Shown one piece after another: positions 33,361 to 41,993 of a DNA stretch of 64,000 nt. This stretch comes from Candidatus Margulisiibacteriota bacterium (lineage in GTDB: Bacteria; Margulisbacteria; WOR-1; O2-12-FULL-45-9; XYB2-FULL-48-7): NCBI GenBank assembly GCA_041661965.1, contig JBAZTH010000001.1, positions 186,001 to 250,000 of the forward strand. Reading direction: 5' to 3'. The translations under genes and the position numbers were made by a program. Numbering within the stretch: position 1 is the stretch's first letter; each line of letters begins with the position of its first letter. Under the pieces are notes generated by a model. That model searched no databases. It worked only from the letters and a program-made list of their open reading frames with translations, and was not told the DNA's origin.

Positions 33361-34484
33361 TGTTCGACGGCCGTTTGTTCCATTTCATCAAAAAAGAATT
33401 TATCCAGCTGCTGCGGGATCCGCGCATGCTTTTTGTCGCCGTCATGTCCCCGCTCGTCCAGCTGACCGTTTTCGGCTACATCGCTTCGCTCGACATCAAG
33501 CATATCTCGACCGCGGTCTTTGACGAGGACCGCTCCGTCTACAGCCGGCAATATCTCGACAGCTATAAGAACTCCGGTTATTTCGACCTGAATTATTACG
33601 TCGATGATCAGCGGACGATGGTTTCGCTGCTTGATGACGGGCGCGTCAAACTTGCCCTGCGCGTGCCGCCCGGTTTCGGCCGGAAGGTGGTCCGGGGAGA
33701 GACGGCGGCCGTCCAGGCCGTTCTCGACGGCTCGAACTCTTCGACCGCCGCGGTCATTCAGGGGTACATCGGCCAGATCAATTTTAACAACGTCGCCGCG
33801 ATTCTGGGCCGGCGTTACGGTCTGTCGCCCGGCGATCTCGAGCCGGTCGACTTGAACCAAAGGATCTGGTACAACCCGGAGCTGAAAAGCCGGAATTACA
33901 TGGTCCCGGCCTTGTTCGCGCTGGTCCTGATGATGATCAGCATGATCCTGACTTCCAATTCGATCGTTAAGGAAAAGGAGCACGGAACGATGGAGATGCT
34001 GGCGGTCACGCCGCTCCGCTCCTATGAATTGATCCTTGGCAAGATCCTGCCGTTCGCGATCGTTTCTTTCCTCGATATTTTACTGGTCTTCCTGGTCGTG
34101 ACTCTCTGGTTCGGCATTATGTTGAAAGGGAGCGTTTGGCTTCTCTTTGCTCTGGCGACCTTGTTCATGGCGACCAACCTGGGGCTTGGGGTTTTTATTT
34201 CCACCGTTTCCCAGACCCAGCGCCAGGCGATGATGACCATTACTTCCGTCATGGCGCCGCAATTCATTCTGTCCGGGTTCGTTTTCCCGATCGCTAATAT
34301 GCCGCCGGTCGTCCAGGCGATAACTTATCTGGTTCCGTTAAGATATTTTCTGGAGATCGTTCGCGGGTTATTTCTGAAAGGAGTCGGCTTTTCATATTTG
34401 TGGAATGATGTTTGGCCGCTCTTTGTCTTTGCCGTGGTCATTCTCGGCTTAAGCATCGTCCGCTTCAAAAAAAAGATAGAATAA
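33357..34484 (+). CDS. ABC-2 type permease (YbhR-like)
   Basis: A 375-residue ABC-2 permease paralogous to the previous one: N-terminal helix, external domain, five C-terminal helices and the motif EKEHGTMEMLAVTPLR. The two permeases plus two ATPases and the adaptor form a complete exporter. Known YbhFSR-type systems move drugs or cations; the substrate here is unknown. Confidence 0.9.
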   Translation: MMFDGRLFHFIKKEFIQLLRDPRMLFVAVMSPLVQLTVFGYIASLDIKHISTAVFDEDRSVYSRQYLDSYKNSGYFDLNYYVDDQRTMVSLLDDGRVKLALRVPPGFGRKVVRGETAAVQAVLDGSNSSTAAVIQGYIGQINFNNVAAILGRRYGLSPGDLEPVDLNQRIWYNPELKSRNYMVPALFALVLMMISMILTSNSIVKEKEHGTMEMLAVTPLRSYELILGKILPFAIVSFLDILLVFLVVTLWFGIMLKGSVWLLFALATLFMATNLGLGVFISTVSQTQRQAMMTITSVMAPQFILSGFVFPIANMPPVVQAITYLVPLRYFLEIVRGLFLKGVGFSYLWNDVWPLFVFAVVILGLSIVRFKKKIE

Positions 34485-34512
34485 TTGCATTTAACGGTCA
34501 ATATTGTAAAAT
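34485..34512 (+). promoter_or_regulatory. Promoter of the TolC-like gene (leaderless type)
   Basis: TTGCAT (34485-34490) and TAAAAT (34507-34512) are 16 nt apart, with 9 nt to the ATG at 34522. It starts a second transcription unit within the export region. Confidence 0.65.
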
Positions 34513-34521
34513 AATGATATT

Positions 34522-35847
34522 ATGAGAAAGACAATCGGATCTTCTTTCGTTCTTGTCCTGGTTCTTGTCCTGGCGGCGCAGGGCTTGACCCTGAAAGAGA
34601 GCCTCGACCTGGCGAACAGGAACAATCCAACGGTTATCGCCGCCCAAAAGAAACAAGCGGCGGCCGGCGCTAAGCTCGGCCAGGCGACCGGCGCTTTTTT
34701 GCCGACCATTAAATTAGACGCCAATTACAGTAAATCATATACCCAGCCGTCGCTTATCCAGTTCACCGTCCCAACCTCAACGGGTTCGGTAACGCAGTCG
34801 TTCACTTCCGGCACCGATTCGACCGTTACTTCGAACAGCTGGACCGCTTCGCTTAACCAGCCGCTTTTTGTCGCCGCTCTCTGGCCGGGTTTGAGTTTGG
34901 CCCGGAAAGGGGTTGAGTTGGCCGATGAGGAATTGAAAAAAGTCCAGCTGGAGTCGGCGTTCAACGTCACGCAATCCTATTTCGGTGTTTTGAAAGCCGA
35001 AAAGTTCGTAAAACTTTCGCAGGAGTCAAAAGAGATGGCGCAGTCCCATCTTAATCAGGTCAAGGCGATGTTTTCGGCCGGGGTCGCCACCCGGGCCGAT
35101 CTGCTGCGGGGCGAGGTCCAACTCGCTAATACCGACGTCAGCCTGACTAAAGCAAAAAACGGCCTGGAACTGGCCAAAGACGCTTTCAACAACGCTCTTG
35201 GCCGCGATTTGGAGCAGACTGTCGCGCTGGAAGACGGGTCATTGTCGGGCGCGATCGCTGCGCTTCCTGAATACCAGGACCTTTTTAAGCTGGCGCTGGC
35301 TAACCGGCCGGAGTGGCGCCAGTTCCAGTTGAACAAAAAGATCGTGGAAGAAACTTTGCGGATCTCGCAAGTTGAATACTACCCGACCATTTTTCTGGTC
35401 GGCCAGATCGGTAACCGGGGGATGGAATACCCGGGTTATAATTCTTCGGTCAATTCCTGGTCGGTTGCCGGGGTCGGTTCCTGGGCCCTTTTTGACGGTT
35501 TCGGCCGGGAGAACCGGATCAAGGAAAACGGCGCCAATCTCGAGGTCCAGACCGCCAATGAAGATCAGTTCAGGAGCGGGCTCGCCCTGGAAGTCCGCGA
35601 TATTTATTTGACCATTAAGAGCGCCCTGGAAATTATCAATTCGGCCGAAAAGGCGGTCACTTCCGCGGCGGAAAGCTACAAAGTTTCGGCCTCCCGCTAT
35701 AATTCCGGGGTCGGGACGAATATCGAAGTTCTCGACGCTCAAGTTGCCCTGACCCAGGCGAAGATCAATCATCTTCAATCCTTATTCGACCTGGAGATCG
35801 CGAAAGCTAAACTAAATAAAATAGTCGGAAGAGAGGTTGTGCTATGA
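34522..35847 (+). CDS. TolC-family outer-membrane efflux protein
   Basis: A 441-residue protein with a signal peptide (MRKTIGSSFVLVLVLVLAAQG) and two outer-membrane-efflux repeats of long coiled-coil helices joined by short strands. The first starts LTLKESLDLANRNNPTVIAAQKK; the second contains LALANRPEWRQFQLN. It would form the trimeric channel used by the adaptor-permease set that follows, and perhaps by the upstream exporter too. It overlaps the next start by 4 nt. Confidence 0.92.
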   Translation: MRKTIGSSFVLVLVLVLAAQGLTLKESLDLANRNNPTVIAAQKKQAAAGAKLGQATGAFLPTIKLDANYSKSYTQPSLIQFTVPTSTGSVTQSFTSGTDSTVTSNSWTASLNQPLFVAALWPGLSLARKGVELADEELKKVQLESAFNVTQSYFGVLKAEKFVKLSQESKEMAQSHLNQVKAMFSAGVATRADLLRGEVQLANTDVSLTKAKNGLELAKDAFNNALGRDLEQTVALEDGSLSGAIAALPEYQDLFKLALANRPEWRQFQLNKKIVEETLRISQVEYYPTIFLVGQIGNRGMEYPGYNSSVNSWSVAGVGSWALFDGFGRENRIKENGANLEVQTANEDQFRSGLALEVRDIYLTIKSALEIINSAEKAVTSAAESYKVSASRYNSGVGTNIEVLDAQVALTQAKINHLQSLFDLEIAKAKLNKIVGREVVL

Positions 35848-36821
35848 AAAAAAACCGCCGTTGGTTATGGTTGATCCTGATCGTGATCGTCGTTTTGATC
35901 GGCTGGCGAGTCGCCGCTAACTGGCTGAACCGCGATGTTGTTTCCGTCAAGGCCGCGCCGGTCGCCCTGACTTCGATCGAAGAGATCATCGCGGCCAGCG
36001 GAACGGTTGACGCGCCGATCTATGAGCTGGGAACAAAAATCGGGGGGAAGCTCTCAAACTTAAAGGTTAAAGAGGGGGATCGCGTGAACAAAGGCCAGTT
36101 GTTGGCCGAATTCGACAGTTACGAGCAGGCCCGGAACGATTTTGAGCGGACCCGCCAGCTTTACAAAGACGGGGCGGCCAGCAAACAGGCTTACGATGCC
36201 GCCAAAACAATGTTCGACGCTTCGCGGATCGTCGCGCCGAACAAGGGGGTCGTGGCCAAGATCGATTATCGGGAGGGGGAAACGGTCGTTCCGGGACAGC
36301 CGGCGATTGTCGTCGTCAATTACGATAATTCCTGGGTTGAGGCCCAGATTGACGAGATCGATATCGCCAACGTTAAGATCGGCGATCAGGTCAAGATCTT
36401 TTCCGATGTCTACGCCGCCAGAAATTTTCTGGGGGAGATCTACTGGATCGCTCCTTTGGCCGAACTGCGCCGGGTCGGCGGCCGGATCAAAATGGACGAA
36501 GAGTCTTATGTCTTTCCCTGCAAGATCAAGTTCCTGAACGGCCACGAAGAGCTTAAGGCCAATATGACCGTTAACGTTGAGATCGTGACCCGGGCCAAAA
36601 GTTCGGCGGTTGTCGTGCCGCGCGAAGCGTTGCTTAGCCGTGATGACGCGCAGTATGTTTTTACGGTCAAAAATAACCGAACTTACGAGAACAAGATCGT
36701 GATCGGCCTCCGTTCCTATACCAGCGTCGAAGCGATCAGCGGCGTTCTGGCGGGGGACAAGGTTGCGATTACCAACGTAGCCAAGTTGAAAAACAAAGGC
36801 AGGGTTAAGATTGAACAATGA
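35844..36821 (+). CDS. MacA-like periplasmic adaptor
   Basis: A 325-residue membrane-fusion protein: N-terminal helix (about 7-27), split lipoyl domain (GTKIGGKLSNLKVKEGDRVNKGQLL and APNKGVVAKIDYREGE), a short helical hairpin, a beta-barrel and a membrane-proximal domain (VVVPREALLSRDDAQYVF). It is the adaptor for the MacB-like ATPase and permeases that follow, with which it overlaps by 11 nt. Confidence 0.9.
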   Translation: MKKNRRWLWLILIVIVVLIGWRVAANWLNRDVVSVKAAPVALTSIEEIIAASGTVDAPIYELGTKIGGKLSNLKVKEGDRVNKGQLLAEFDSYEQARNDFERTRQLYKDGAASKQAYDAAKTMFDASRIVAPNKGVVAKIDYREGETVVPGQPAIVVVNYDNSWVEAQIDEIDIANVKIGDQVKIFSDVYAARNFLGEIYWIAPLAELRRVGGRIKMDEESYVFPCKIKFLNGHEELKANMTVNVEIVTRAKSSAVVVPREALLSRDDAQYVFTVKNNRTYENKIVIGLRSYTSVEAISGVLAGDKVAITNVAKLKNKGRVKIEQ

Positions 36822-37503
36822 CGCGGTCGTCACGATAAATAACGTCACCAAAACCTATCTGATGGGGAAGGTCGAGGTCCGGGCCCTGCAGGGTATCAGC
36901 CTGGTGGTAAAGAGAGGGGAGTTTCTTTCGATTATGGGACCGTCCGGCTGCGGCAAGTCGACGATGATGCACATTGTCGGCTGTCTTGACCGGCCGACGA
37001 CCGGCAGAGTTCTTTTAGATGATATCGATATTAATAAGCTTGATGACAACAGCCTAGCCGAGATCCGCAACAAGAAGGTTGGCTTTGTCTTTCAAACTTT
37101 TAACCTCCTCCCTAAACTGAACGCGGTCGAGAACGTGGAATTGCCGCTGATCTATGCCGGTCTAAAGCCTGATGAGCGGCGGGAAAGAGCTTTGGAACTT
37201 TTAGAGATGGTCGGGCTTAAGGAGCGAGCTTTCCATCGGCCTCCGGAAATGTCGGGGGGGCAGAGCCAGCGGGTGGCGATCGCCCGGGCGCTGGCCAACA
37301 ATCCCTCGATCATCATGGCGGACGAGCCGACCGGCAATCTTGATTCCAAAAGCGGCGAAGAAATTATTCATCTGTTTAAGGAATTGAACAATAAAGGGAT
37401 CACTTTGATCATGGTGACCCATGATCAGGATATCGCGAACTTCAGCAAAAGGATCATCCGTTTAAAAGACGGCTTGGTCGTGGCCGACGAAACAGTCCGA
37501 TGA
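36811..37503 (+). CDS. MacB/LolD-type ABC ATPase
   Basis: A 230-residue ATPase of the MacB/LolD group: Walker A MGPSGCGKSTMMHIVGCLDRP, signature MSGGQSQRVAIARAL, Walker B IIMADEPTGNLDS, H-loop VTHDQDIA. It starts at TTG 36811; no in-frame ATG or GTG lies nearby, and translation is probably coupled to the adaptor gene it overlaps. In MacB the ATPase and permease are fused; here they are separate. Confidence 0.92.
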   Translation: MNNDAVVTINNVTKTYLMGKVEVRALQGISLVVKRGEFLSIMGPSGCGKSTMMHIVGCLDRPTTGRVLLDDIDINKLDDNSLAEIRNKKVGFVFQTFNLLPKLNAVENVELPLIYAGLKPDERRERALELLEMVGLKERAFHRPPEMSGGQSQRVAIARALANNPSIIMADEPTGNLDSKSGEEIIHLFKELNNKGITLIMVTHDQDIANFSKRIIRLKDGLVVADETVR

Positions 37504-38696
37504 TCAATTTGATCGAGCCGTTCAAACTTGCCAGCCAATCGCTTCTTTCCAATAAACTTCGAACTATCCTGACGACAATGGGTGTGGTTATCGGAGTCGC
37601 GGCGGTCATTACCCTGGTTTCGATGGGCGAAGGAGCCAAGAGCTATGTTCTTAACCAGATCAGCGGCTGGGGAGTTGGATCCAATAGCATTACCTTACAA
37701 CCAGGCGAAGGTTCCGGGACCGCCGTTCCGGAGCTGACCTTAACCTACGGTGATATGATCGCGATCCGGGACCGGGTCAAAAAGATCCAATATTTGATGC
37801 CGGAAATCGTCGGTCGGGGCCGTCTAAAATACGGGAATAAGGAGTACACCCCGGGCTATACCCTGGGGGTTTCCCAAGATTATCCCTTTGCTTACAAACA
37901 AAAAGCGGTCGAAGGGCGCTTTTTTTCTTTAGCGGAAGATAACGGCCGTAAAAGAGTGGCGGTGATCGGTAAAACCGTTGTCCGCAATTTATTTGGTAAT
38001 TTTTCCCCGATCGGCGAGAAGATCAAGATCAACGGCGTCGGCTATATCGTCATCGGGGTGCTGGAAGAAAAAGGGGCGATGTTAACTTATGACATGGACG
38101 ATATGGTGTTGATCCCTTCTTCGCTGGCGGAGCTGACCCTTGGGACCAGCAAGATTTGGGAAATGATGATCACGACCAACGAAGATAAAGACGTTCCGGA
38201 AGTGATGGCGGAGATCGAAAAACTGCTTCTGGCCCGGCATCGGAAGATCGATTTTCACATGCATACTCAAGCCGGCTTGATCGACATCACCACCAATATT
38301 CTTAACGCTCTGACCGGGATCGTCAGCGCGATCGCGGCGATCTCCCTTTTAGTCGGCGGGATCGGGATCATGAATATCATGCTGGTGGCGGTGACCGAGC
38401 GGACCCGGGAGATCGGGATCAGGAAAGCGATCGGCGCCAAACGGCGGGATATTTTCCTGCAGTTTGTCATGGAATCGATCCTGATCACTTTAAGCGGGGC
38501 GTTGTTAGGGATAACCCTGGGGACTTTGGCTTCCTGGGGGATAATGAGCGCCCTGAAGCTCGAGGCGGTTATCGCCTATAACGCGGCGGCCATTGCCTGT
38601 CTGGTTGCCCTTTTGGTTGGCCTCTTTTTCGGGGTTTATCCGGCGGTTCGGGCCTCAAGGCTTGACCCGGTCGAAGCCTTGAGGTTTGAAGTATGA
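37500..38696 (+). CDS. MacB-like permease, copy 1
   Basis: A 398-residue FtsX/MacB-type permease: helix 1 (LRTILTTMGVVIGVAAVITLVS), a large periplasmic MacB_PCD domain, then three helices with GGIGIMNIMLVAVTERTREIGIRKAIGAK, the FtsX-family cytosolic coupling helix. It acts by mechanotransmission, not classical translocation. It overlaps the ATPase and the next permease by 4 nt each. Confidence 0.92.
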   Translation: MINLIEPFKLASQSLLSNKLRTILTTMGVVIGVAAVITLVSMGEGAKSYVLNQISGWGVGSNSITLQPGEGSGTAVPELTLTYGDMIAIRDRVKKIQYLMPEIVGRGRLKYGNKEYTPGYTLGVSQDYPFAYKQKAVEGRFFSLAEDNGRKRVAVIGKTVVRNLFGNFSPIGEKIKINGVGYIVIGVLEEKGAMLTYDMDDMVLIPSSLAELTLGTSKIWEMMITTNEDKDVPEVMAEIEKLLLARHRKIDFHMHTQAGLIDITTNILNALTGIVSAIAAISLLVGGIGIMNIMLVAVTERTREIGIRKAIGAKRRDIFLQFVMESILITLSGALLGITLGTLASWGIMSALKLEAVIAYNAAAIACLVALLVGLFFGVYPAVRASRLDPVEALRFEV

Positions 38697-39886
38697 TCTT
38701 CTTTCTCTGGGAGAGTTTAAAGCAGGCCTTTCGCTCGCTGGTTTCCAATAAGGTCCGTTCGATCCTGACGATGCTTGGCGTGATCATCGGGATCTTTTCG
38801 GTGATCACGCTGGTGACGATCGGCGAAGGGGCGAAGAAATATGTGACCGACCAGGTGCAGAGCCTGGGGGCCGGTTACGATTCTTTTATCATGATCGCGG
38901 GGAAAGATAATTCGGTCCCTCCCAATCCGAAGTTCGTCTATGCCGACATCAACTTGATCAAATCCCGGATCCCCGAGGTCAGGGATATCGTCGCTTTAAA
39001 TCCCGGGAGCGGCGATCTGTATTATGGCAAGAAAAAGTATAAAGCCCCGGTGATCATCGGGACGACCGCCAATAACATGATGTTAATGGGATGGGGTTTA
39101 TCGTCCGGCCATTTCTTTAATGAGGCTGACGTTGAAGCGCGAAAAAAGGTGGCGATTATCGGCCCGAAAATTGCCAAAGATATTTTCGGTGAGATCAGCC
39201 CGCTCGGCGAAAAAATAAAAATCCGGGGGACAAACTATCTGATTATCGGGTTGGCGGAGCCTAAAGGGAGCATCGGCGTTTTCGATATGGACGCCCGGGT
39301 GATCATTCCGATCACGACCGCCCAGAATATGATGGGGACGAGCAACATCATGAGAATGAATATTTTTCCCAAGGACGTGGCCAGGATGGACGAGGTCAAA
39401 GCCAAAGTCCAAATCCTGATGGAGCGCCGACTGGGAAATGACGACTTCCGTTTTATCACCCAAAAGGGAATCCTTGATATCGTCAATAACATTCTTGGCG
39501 TCTTGACCGGGTTCGTGGCCGGGATCGCGGCGATCTCGCTTTTGGTCGGCGGGATCGGGATTATGAACATCATGCTGGTGGCGGTCAACGAACGGGTCAG
39601 AGAGATCGGGGTTCGCAAAGCAATCGGCGCCAAGAGCCGCGATATTGTCCTGCAATTTCTGGTGGAATCGATGATGATCGCTTTGATCGGCGGGGTCTTA
39701 GGGATCTTACTTGGCTTGGGCGGAGCTTTCTTGATAATGTTCGCCATTAAAGGGGTGCTGGTCATTGCCTGGTGGGCGGTTATCTTGGCGACGGTCGTTT
39801 CCGCGGCGGTCGGGATCTTTTTCGGGGTCTATCCGGCGATGCGGGCGGCGGCGCTTGATCCGGTCATCGCTCTTCGTTATGAATAA
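38693..39886 (+). CDS. MacB-like permease, copy 2
   Basis: A 397-residue paralogue of the previous permease, with VRSILTMLGVIIGIFSVITL at the start and GGIGIMNIMLVAVNERVREIGVRKAIGAK near 280. Two different permease genes beside one ATPase suggest a heterodimeric membrane core, as in some peptide or lipoprotein-handling MacB-like systems, rather than the usual MacB homodimer. It ends head-to-head with the following gene's stop without a gap. Confidence 0.92.
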   Translation: MIFFLWESLKQAFRSLVSNKVRSILTMLGVIIGIFSVITLVTIGEGAKKYVTDQVQSLGAGYDSFIMIAGKDNSVPPNPKFVYADINLIKSRIPEVRDIVALNPGSGDLYYGKKKYKAPVIIGTTANNMMLMGWGLSSGHFFNEADVEARKKVAIIGPKIAKDIFGEISPLGEKIKIRGTNYLIIGLAEPKGSIGVFDMDARVIIPITTAQNMMGTSNIMRMNIFPKDVARMDEVKAKVQILMERRLGNDDFRFITQKGILDIVNNILGVLTGFVAGIAAISLLVGGIGIMNIMLVAVNERVREIGVRKAIGAKSRDIVLQFLVESMMIALIGGVLGILLGLGGAFLIMFAIKGVLVIAWWAVILATVVSAAVGIFFGVYPAMRAAALDPVIALRYE

Positions 39887-40240
39887 TTAACTAAGCGCCT
39901 GGTTGATGATCGCCAGGGCCTGTTCCGGTCGGAACGGTTTCAGGATCAAGCCGTCCAGGTGGAAACCCTCGATCCCCAGCTTTACGGTCTCTTCTTCCAT
40001 CCCGGTAATGAAAACGACTTTGGTGGGGTAATTCATCCGGACGTGGCGCAGAAATTCCAGCCCATCCATCCCCGGCATGTTGATGTCGGCAATCACGAGG
40101 TCGTAAGGTTCGATCTTCAGCGCTTCCAGGGCTTGGACGCCGTCTTCAGCGGCGGTTAGCGAGTGGCCGGCCGGTTTCAGCAGGTCGGCGATAATGTGGC
40201 GCATGCTCTCTTGGTCGTCGGCGATTAGGATTTTAGCCAT
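39887..40240 (-). CDS. CheY-like single-domain response regulator
   Basis: A 117-residue receiver domain only: IADDQESM acidic pocket, phospho-Asp in VIADINMPGMDGLEF, Thr in FITGM, Lys in LKPFRPE. No output domain, so it probably signals by protein contact. It overlaps the upstream tlpA-like gene by 16 nt and is therefore co-transcribed with it, an unusual pairing. No kinase is adjacent. Confidence 0.9.
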   Translation of the reverse strand: MAKILIADDQESMRHIIADLLKPAGHSLTAAEDGVQALEALKIEPYDLVIADINMPGMDGLEFLRHVRMNYPTKVVFITGMEEETVKLGIEGFHLDGLILKPFRPEQALAIINQALS

Positions 40241-40707
40241 TCGGCAAGCGCTTTCCTGACGTTATCATCGTAATCGACGAAGATCTTTTCGATCACCCCG
40301 CTGGAATTAACGCAGAAGGTCGTCGGGATGACCAGGAGCTGGAATTTATTGATCGCGGAAAGTTTTTTGTCGACAAAGACTGGAAAGGTAATCTTATTGT
40401 CGCTAAGAAAGGTCTTGACGTCTTTGGCTTTCTTGTCGAAGGAAATGCCGACGATCTCGGCTGTTTGTCCTTTGTTTTTAAGGTCTTGGAGAAAACCGAG
40501 GTTGTTCTGGCTTGATTTGCTCCAGCTGGTAAAGAAAACAACGACCGTCTTTTTGTGTTTCTGGACTTCCTGCAGGCTGGTGACCTTCCCTTCGATATTC
40601 GGGAGCTCCAGGGCCGGGAGATCGGTTCCGACGCTGACCGCCAGGTCAGCTTTAGCGGCACCGGCCGCAAGCAACAATGCGACTATCAAAATAAGCGTTT
40701 TTCTCAT
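40225..40707 (-). CDS. Exported TlpA/thioredoxin-like protein lacking the CxxC
   Basis: A 160-residue protein with a signal peptide (MRKTLILIVALLLAAGAAKA) and an AhpC/TSA-TlpA thioredoxin fold (TDLPALELPNIEGKVTSL, VVFFTSW, VDKKLSAINKFQLLVIPTTF with the cis-Pro). Where active members have WCxxC, this one has W62-S-K-S-S66: both cysteines are serine. It is thus not a dithiol oxidoreductase and may bind a partner or metal. A CsoR-like operator sits in its promoter. Confidence 0.82.
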   Translation of the reverse strand: MRKTLILIVALLLAAGAAKADLAVSVGTDLPALELPNIEGKVTSLQEVQKHKKTVVVFFTSWSKSSQNNLGFLQDLKNKGQTAEIVGISFDKKAKDVKTFLSDNKITFPVFVDKKLSAINKFQLLVIPTTFCVNSSGVIEKIFVDYDDNVRKALAEWLKS

Positions 40708-40715
40708 GCCAATAA

Positions 40716-40743
40716 ATTATATACCCCTAGGGGGGAAAGTCAA
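40716..40743 (-). promoter_or_regulatory. tlpA-like promoter with CsoR/CstR-like operator
   Basis: On the minus strand, TTGACT (40738-40743) and TATAAT (40716-40721) are 16 nt apart, 8 nt before the ATG. The spacer carries the palindrome CCCCTAGGGG (40724-40733) within ATACCCCTAGGGGGG, which resembles operators of CsoR/CstR-family (DUF156) copper or persulfide sensors. No such regulator gene is in the window. Confidence 0.7.
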
Positions 40744-40751
40744 CTTAACCG

Positions 40752-40765
40752 TCCGCCTAGGCGGA
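40752..40765. repeat. TCCGCC/GGCGGA palindrome
   Basis: A perfect 14-nt palindrome TCCGCCTAGGCGGA, flanked by CTTAA (40744-40748) and TTAAG (40766-40770), giving a stem with a bulge. Same core as 2549-2563. It lies between two divergent genes. Confidence 0.65.
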
Positions 40766-40809
40766 TTAAGTCGCGCAAATAATTGCTGTACTAAGAAGCA
40801 TCTTTGATT

Positions 40810-40815
40810 TAAAAT
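40810..40815 (+). promoter_or_regulatory. -10 box of the MFS gene (leaderless type)
   Basis: TAAAAT lies 8 nt before the ATG at 40824, with no Shine-Dalgarno. The -35 is unclear (TTGCTG is 21 nt upstream). Confidence 0.45.
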
Positions 40816-40823
40816 AATCTAAT

Positions 40824-41993
40824 ATGAAAGCCAAAATTCCGGCGAACGTGGTCTGGCTCGGATTTGTCAGTCTTTTTAATGATATCGCTTCGGAAATGAT
40901 CTATCCGATCGTTCCGATCTTCCTGACCGCCGTCTTGGGGGCGCCGATGGCGGTCATTGGTTTGATCGAAGGAGTGGCGGAATCGACCGCCAGCCTGCTC
41001 AAGGTCTTTTCCGGTTGGTTTTCCGATCTGATCGGCAAGCGCAAACCGTTGACTGTTTTCGGCTATTCTTTTTCTACTATCTCCAAGCTTTTTCTGGCTC
41101 TGGCTTATGCCTGGCCGATGGTCCTTCTGGCCCGCTTTATCGACCGCTTCGGCAAGGGGATTCGGGTCGCGGCCCGCGACGCCCTGATCGCCGATTCGAC
41201 CGAGCCGGGAAGTCGGGGGGCGGTCTTTGGCTTTCACCGGGCGATGGATACCTTGGGCGCGGTTGGCGGACCGTTATTGGCGATGGGGTTAATGGCGCTC
41301 TTTCATGACCGCTTCCGGCTGATCTTTGTGATCTCTTTTATTCCCGCTTTGATCGGGGTCATAATTCTCCAACTTTTCGTTAAAGAGGTCAGAAAGCCGA
41401 CCCCGCCAAAAGAACGGCTCAAGGTCGGCTGGCGGGATTTTGGGGCGAGATATAATTGGTTCTTACTGATCAGCCTGATTTTTTCCTTGGGGAACAGCTC
41501 CGATGTTTTTCTGATCCTGCGGTCCAAAGACCTGGGGTTATCGACTTTTTTGGTGGTTTTTGCTTATGTCATATACAATGTAACTTACGCCGGGCTGTCA
41601 TACCCGGCCGGTTTAATGGCCGATAAGATCGGTTACCGGAAAGTCATTTTTGCCGGATTTTTTATCTTCGCGCTGGTTTATGCCGGTTTTGCCCTGACCA
41701 CTTCGGCGGTTTCCGTTTGGGTCCTTTTCGCGGTTTATGGTTTTTATATTGCTTTTACTGAAGGGGTCAGCAAAGCCTATATTGCCGATTTGGCGCCCAA
41801 GGACCAAGTCGGGACGGCAATTGGTCTTTATTATACCGTGACCGGCGTGGCGGTCCTCTTTGCCAGTTTGGCGGCTGGTTGGTTATGGGGAACGTACGGT
41901 CCGGCCGGTCCTTTTTATTACGGCGCGGTAATGGCGCTCCTTGCTTGCGCCTTGTTTGTTGTTTCGTTGCCGATCTTAAAAGGAGTCAAATGA
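40824..41993 (+). CDS. Major facilitator superfamily transporter
   Basis: A 389-residue, 12-helix MFS protein. The loop 2-3 motif appears as GWFSDLIGKRKPLTVFGY and the equivalent second-half motif as GLMADKIGYRKVIFAGF. MARFIDRFGKGIRVAARDALIADS-like sequence (here ARFIDRFGKGIR) occurs in the YajR/drug-efflux-like group. Substrate unknown. It overlaps the CDF transporter start (ATGA), so the two are translated together. Confidence 0.88.
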   Translation: MKAKIPANVVWLGFVSLFNDIASEMIYPIVPIFLTAVLGAPMAVIGLIEGVAESTASLLKVFSGWFSDLIGKRKPLTVFGYSFSTISKLFLALAYAWPMVLLARFIDRFGKGIRVAARDALIADSTEPGSRGAVFGFHRAMDTLGAVGGPLLAMGLMALFHDRFRLIFVISFIPALIGVIILQLFVKEVRKPTPPKERLKVGWRDFGARYNWFLLISLIFSLGNSSDVFLILRSKDLGLSTFLVVFAYVIYNVTYAGLSYPAGLMADKIGYRKVIFAGFFIFALVYAGFALTTSAVSVWVLFAVYGFYIAFTEGVSKAYIADLAPKDQVGTAIGLYYTVTGVAVLFASLAAGWLWGTYGPAGPFYYGAVMALLACALFVVSLPILKGVK

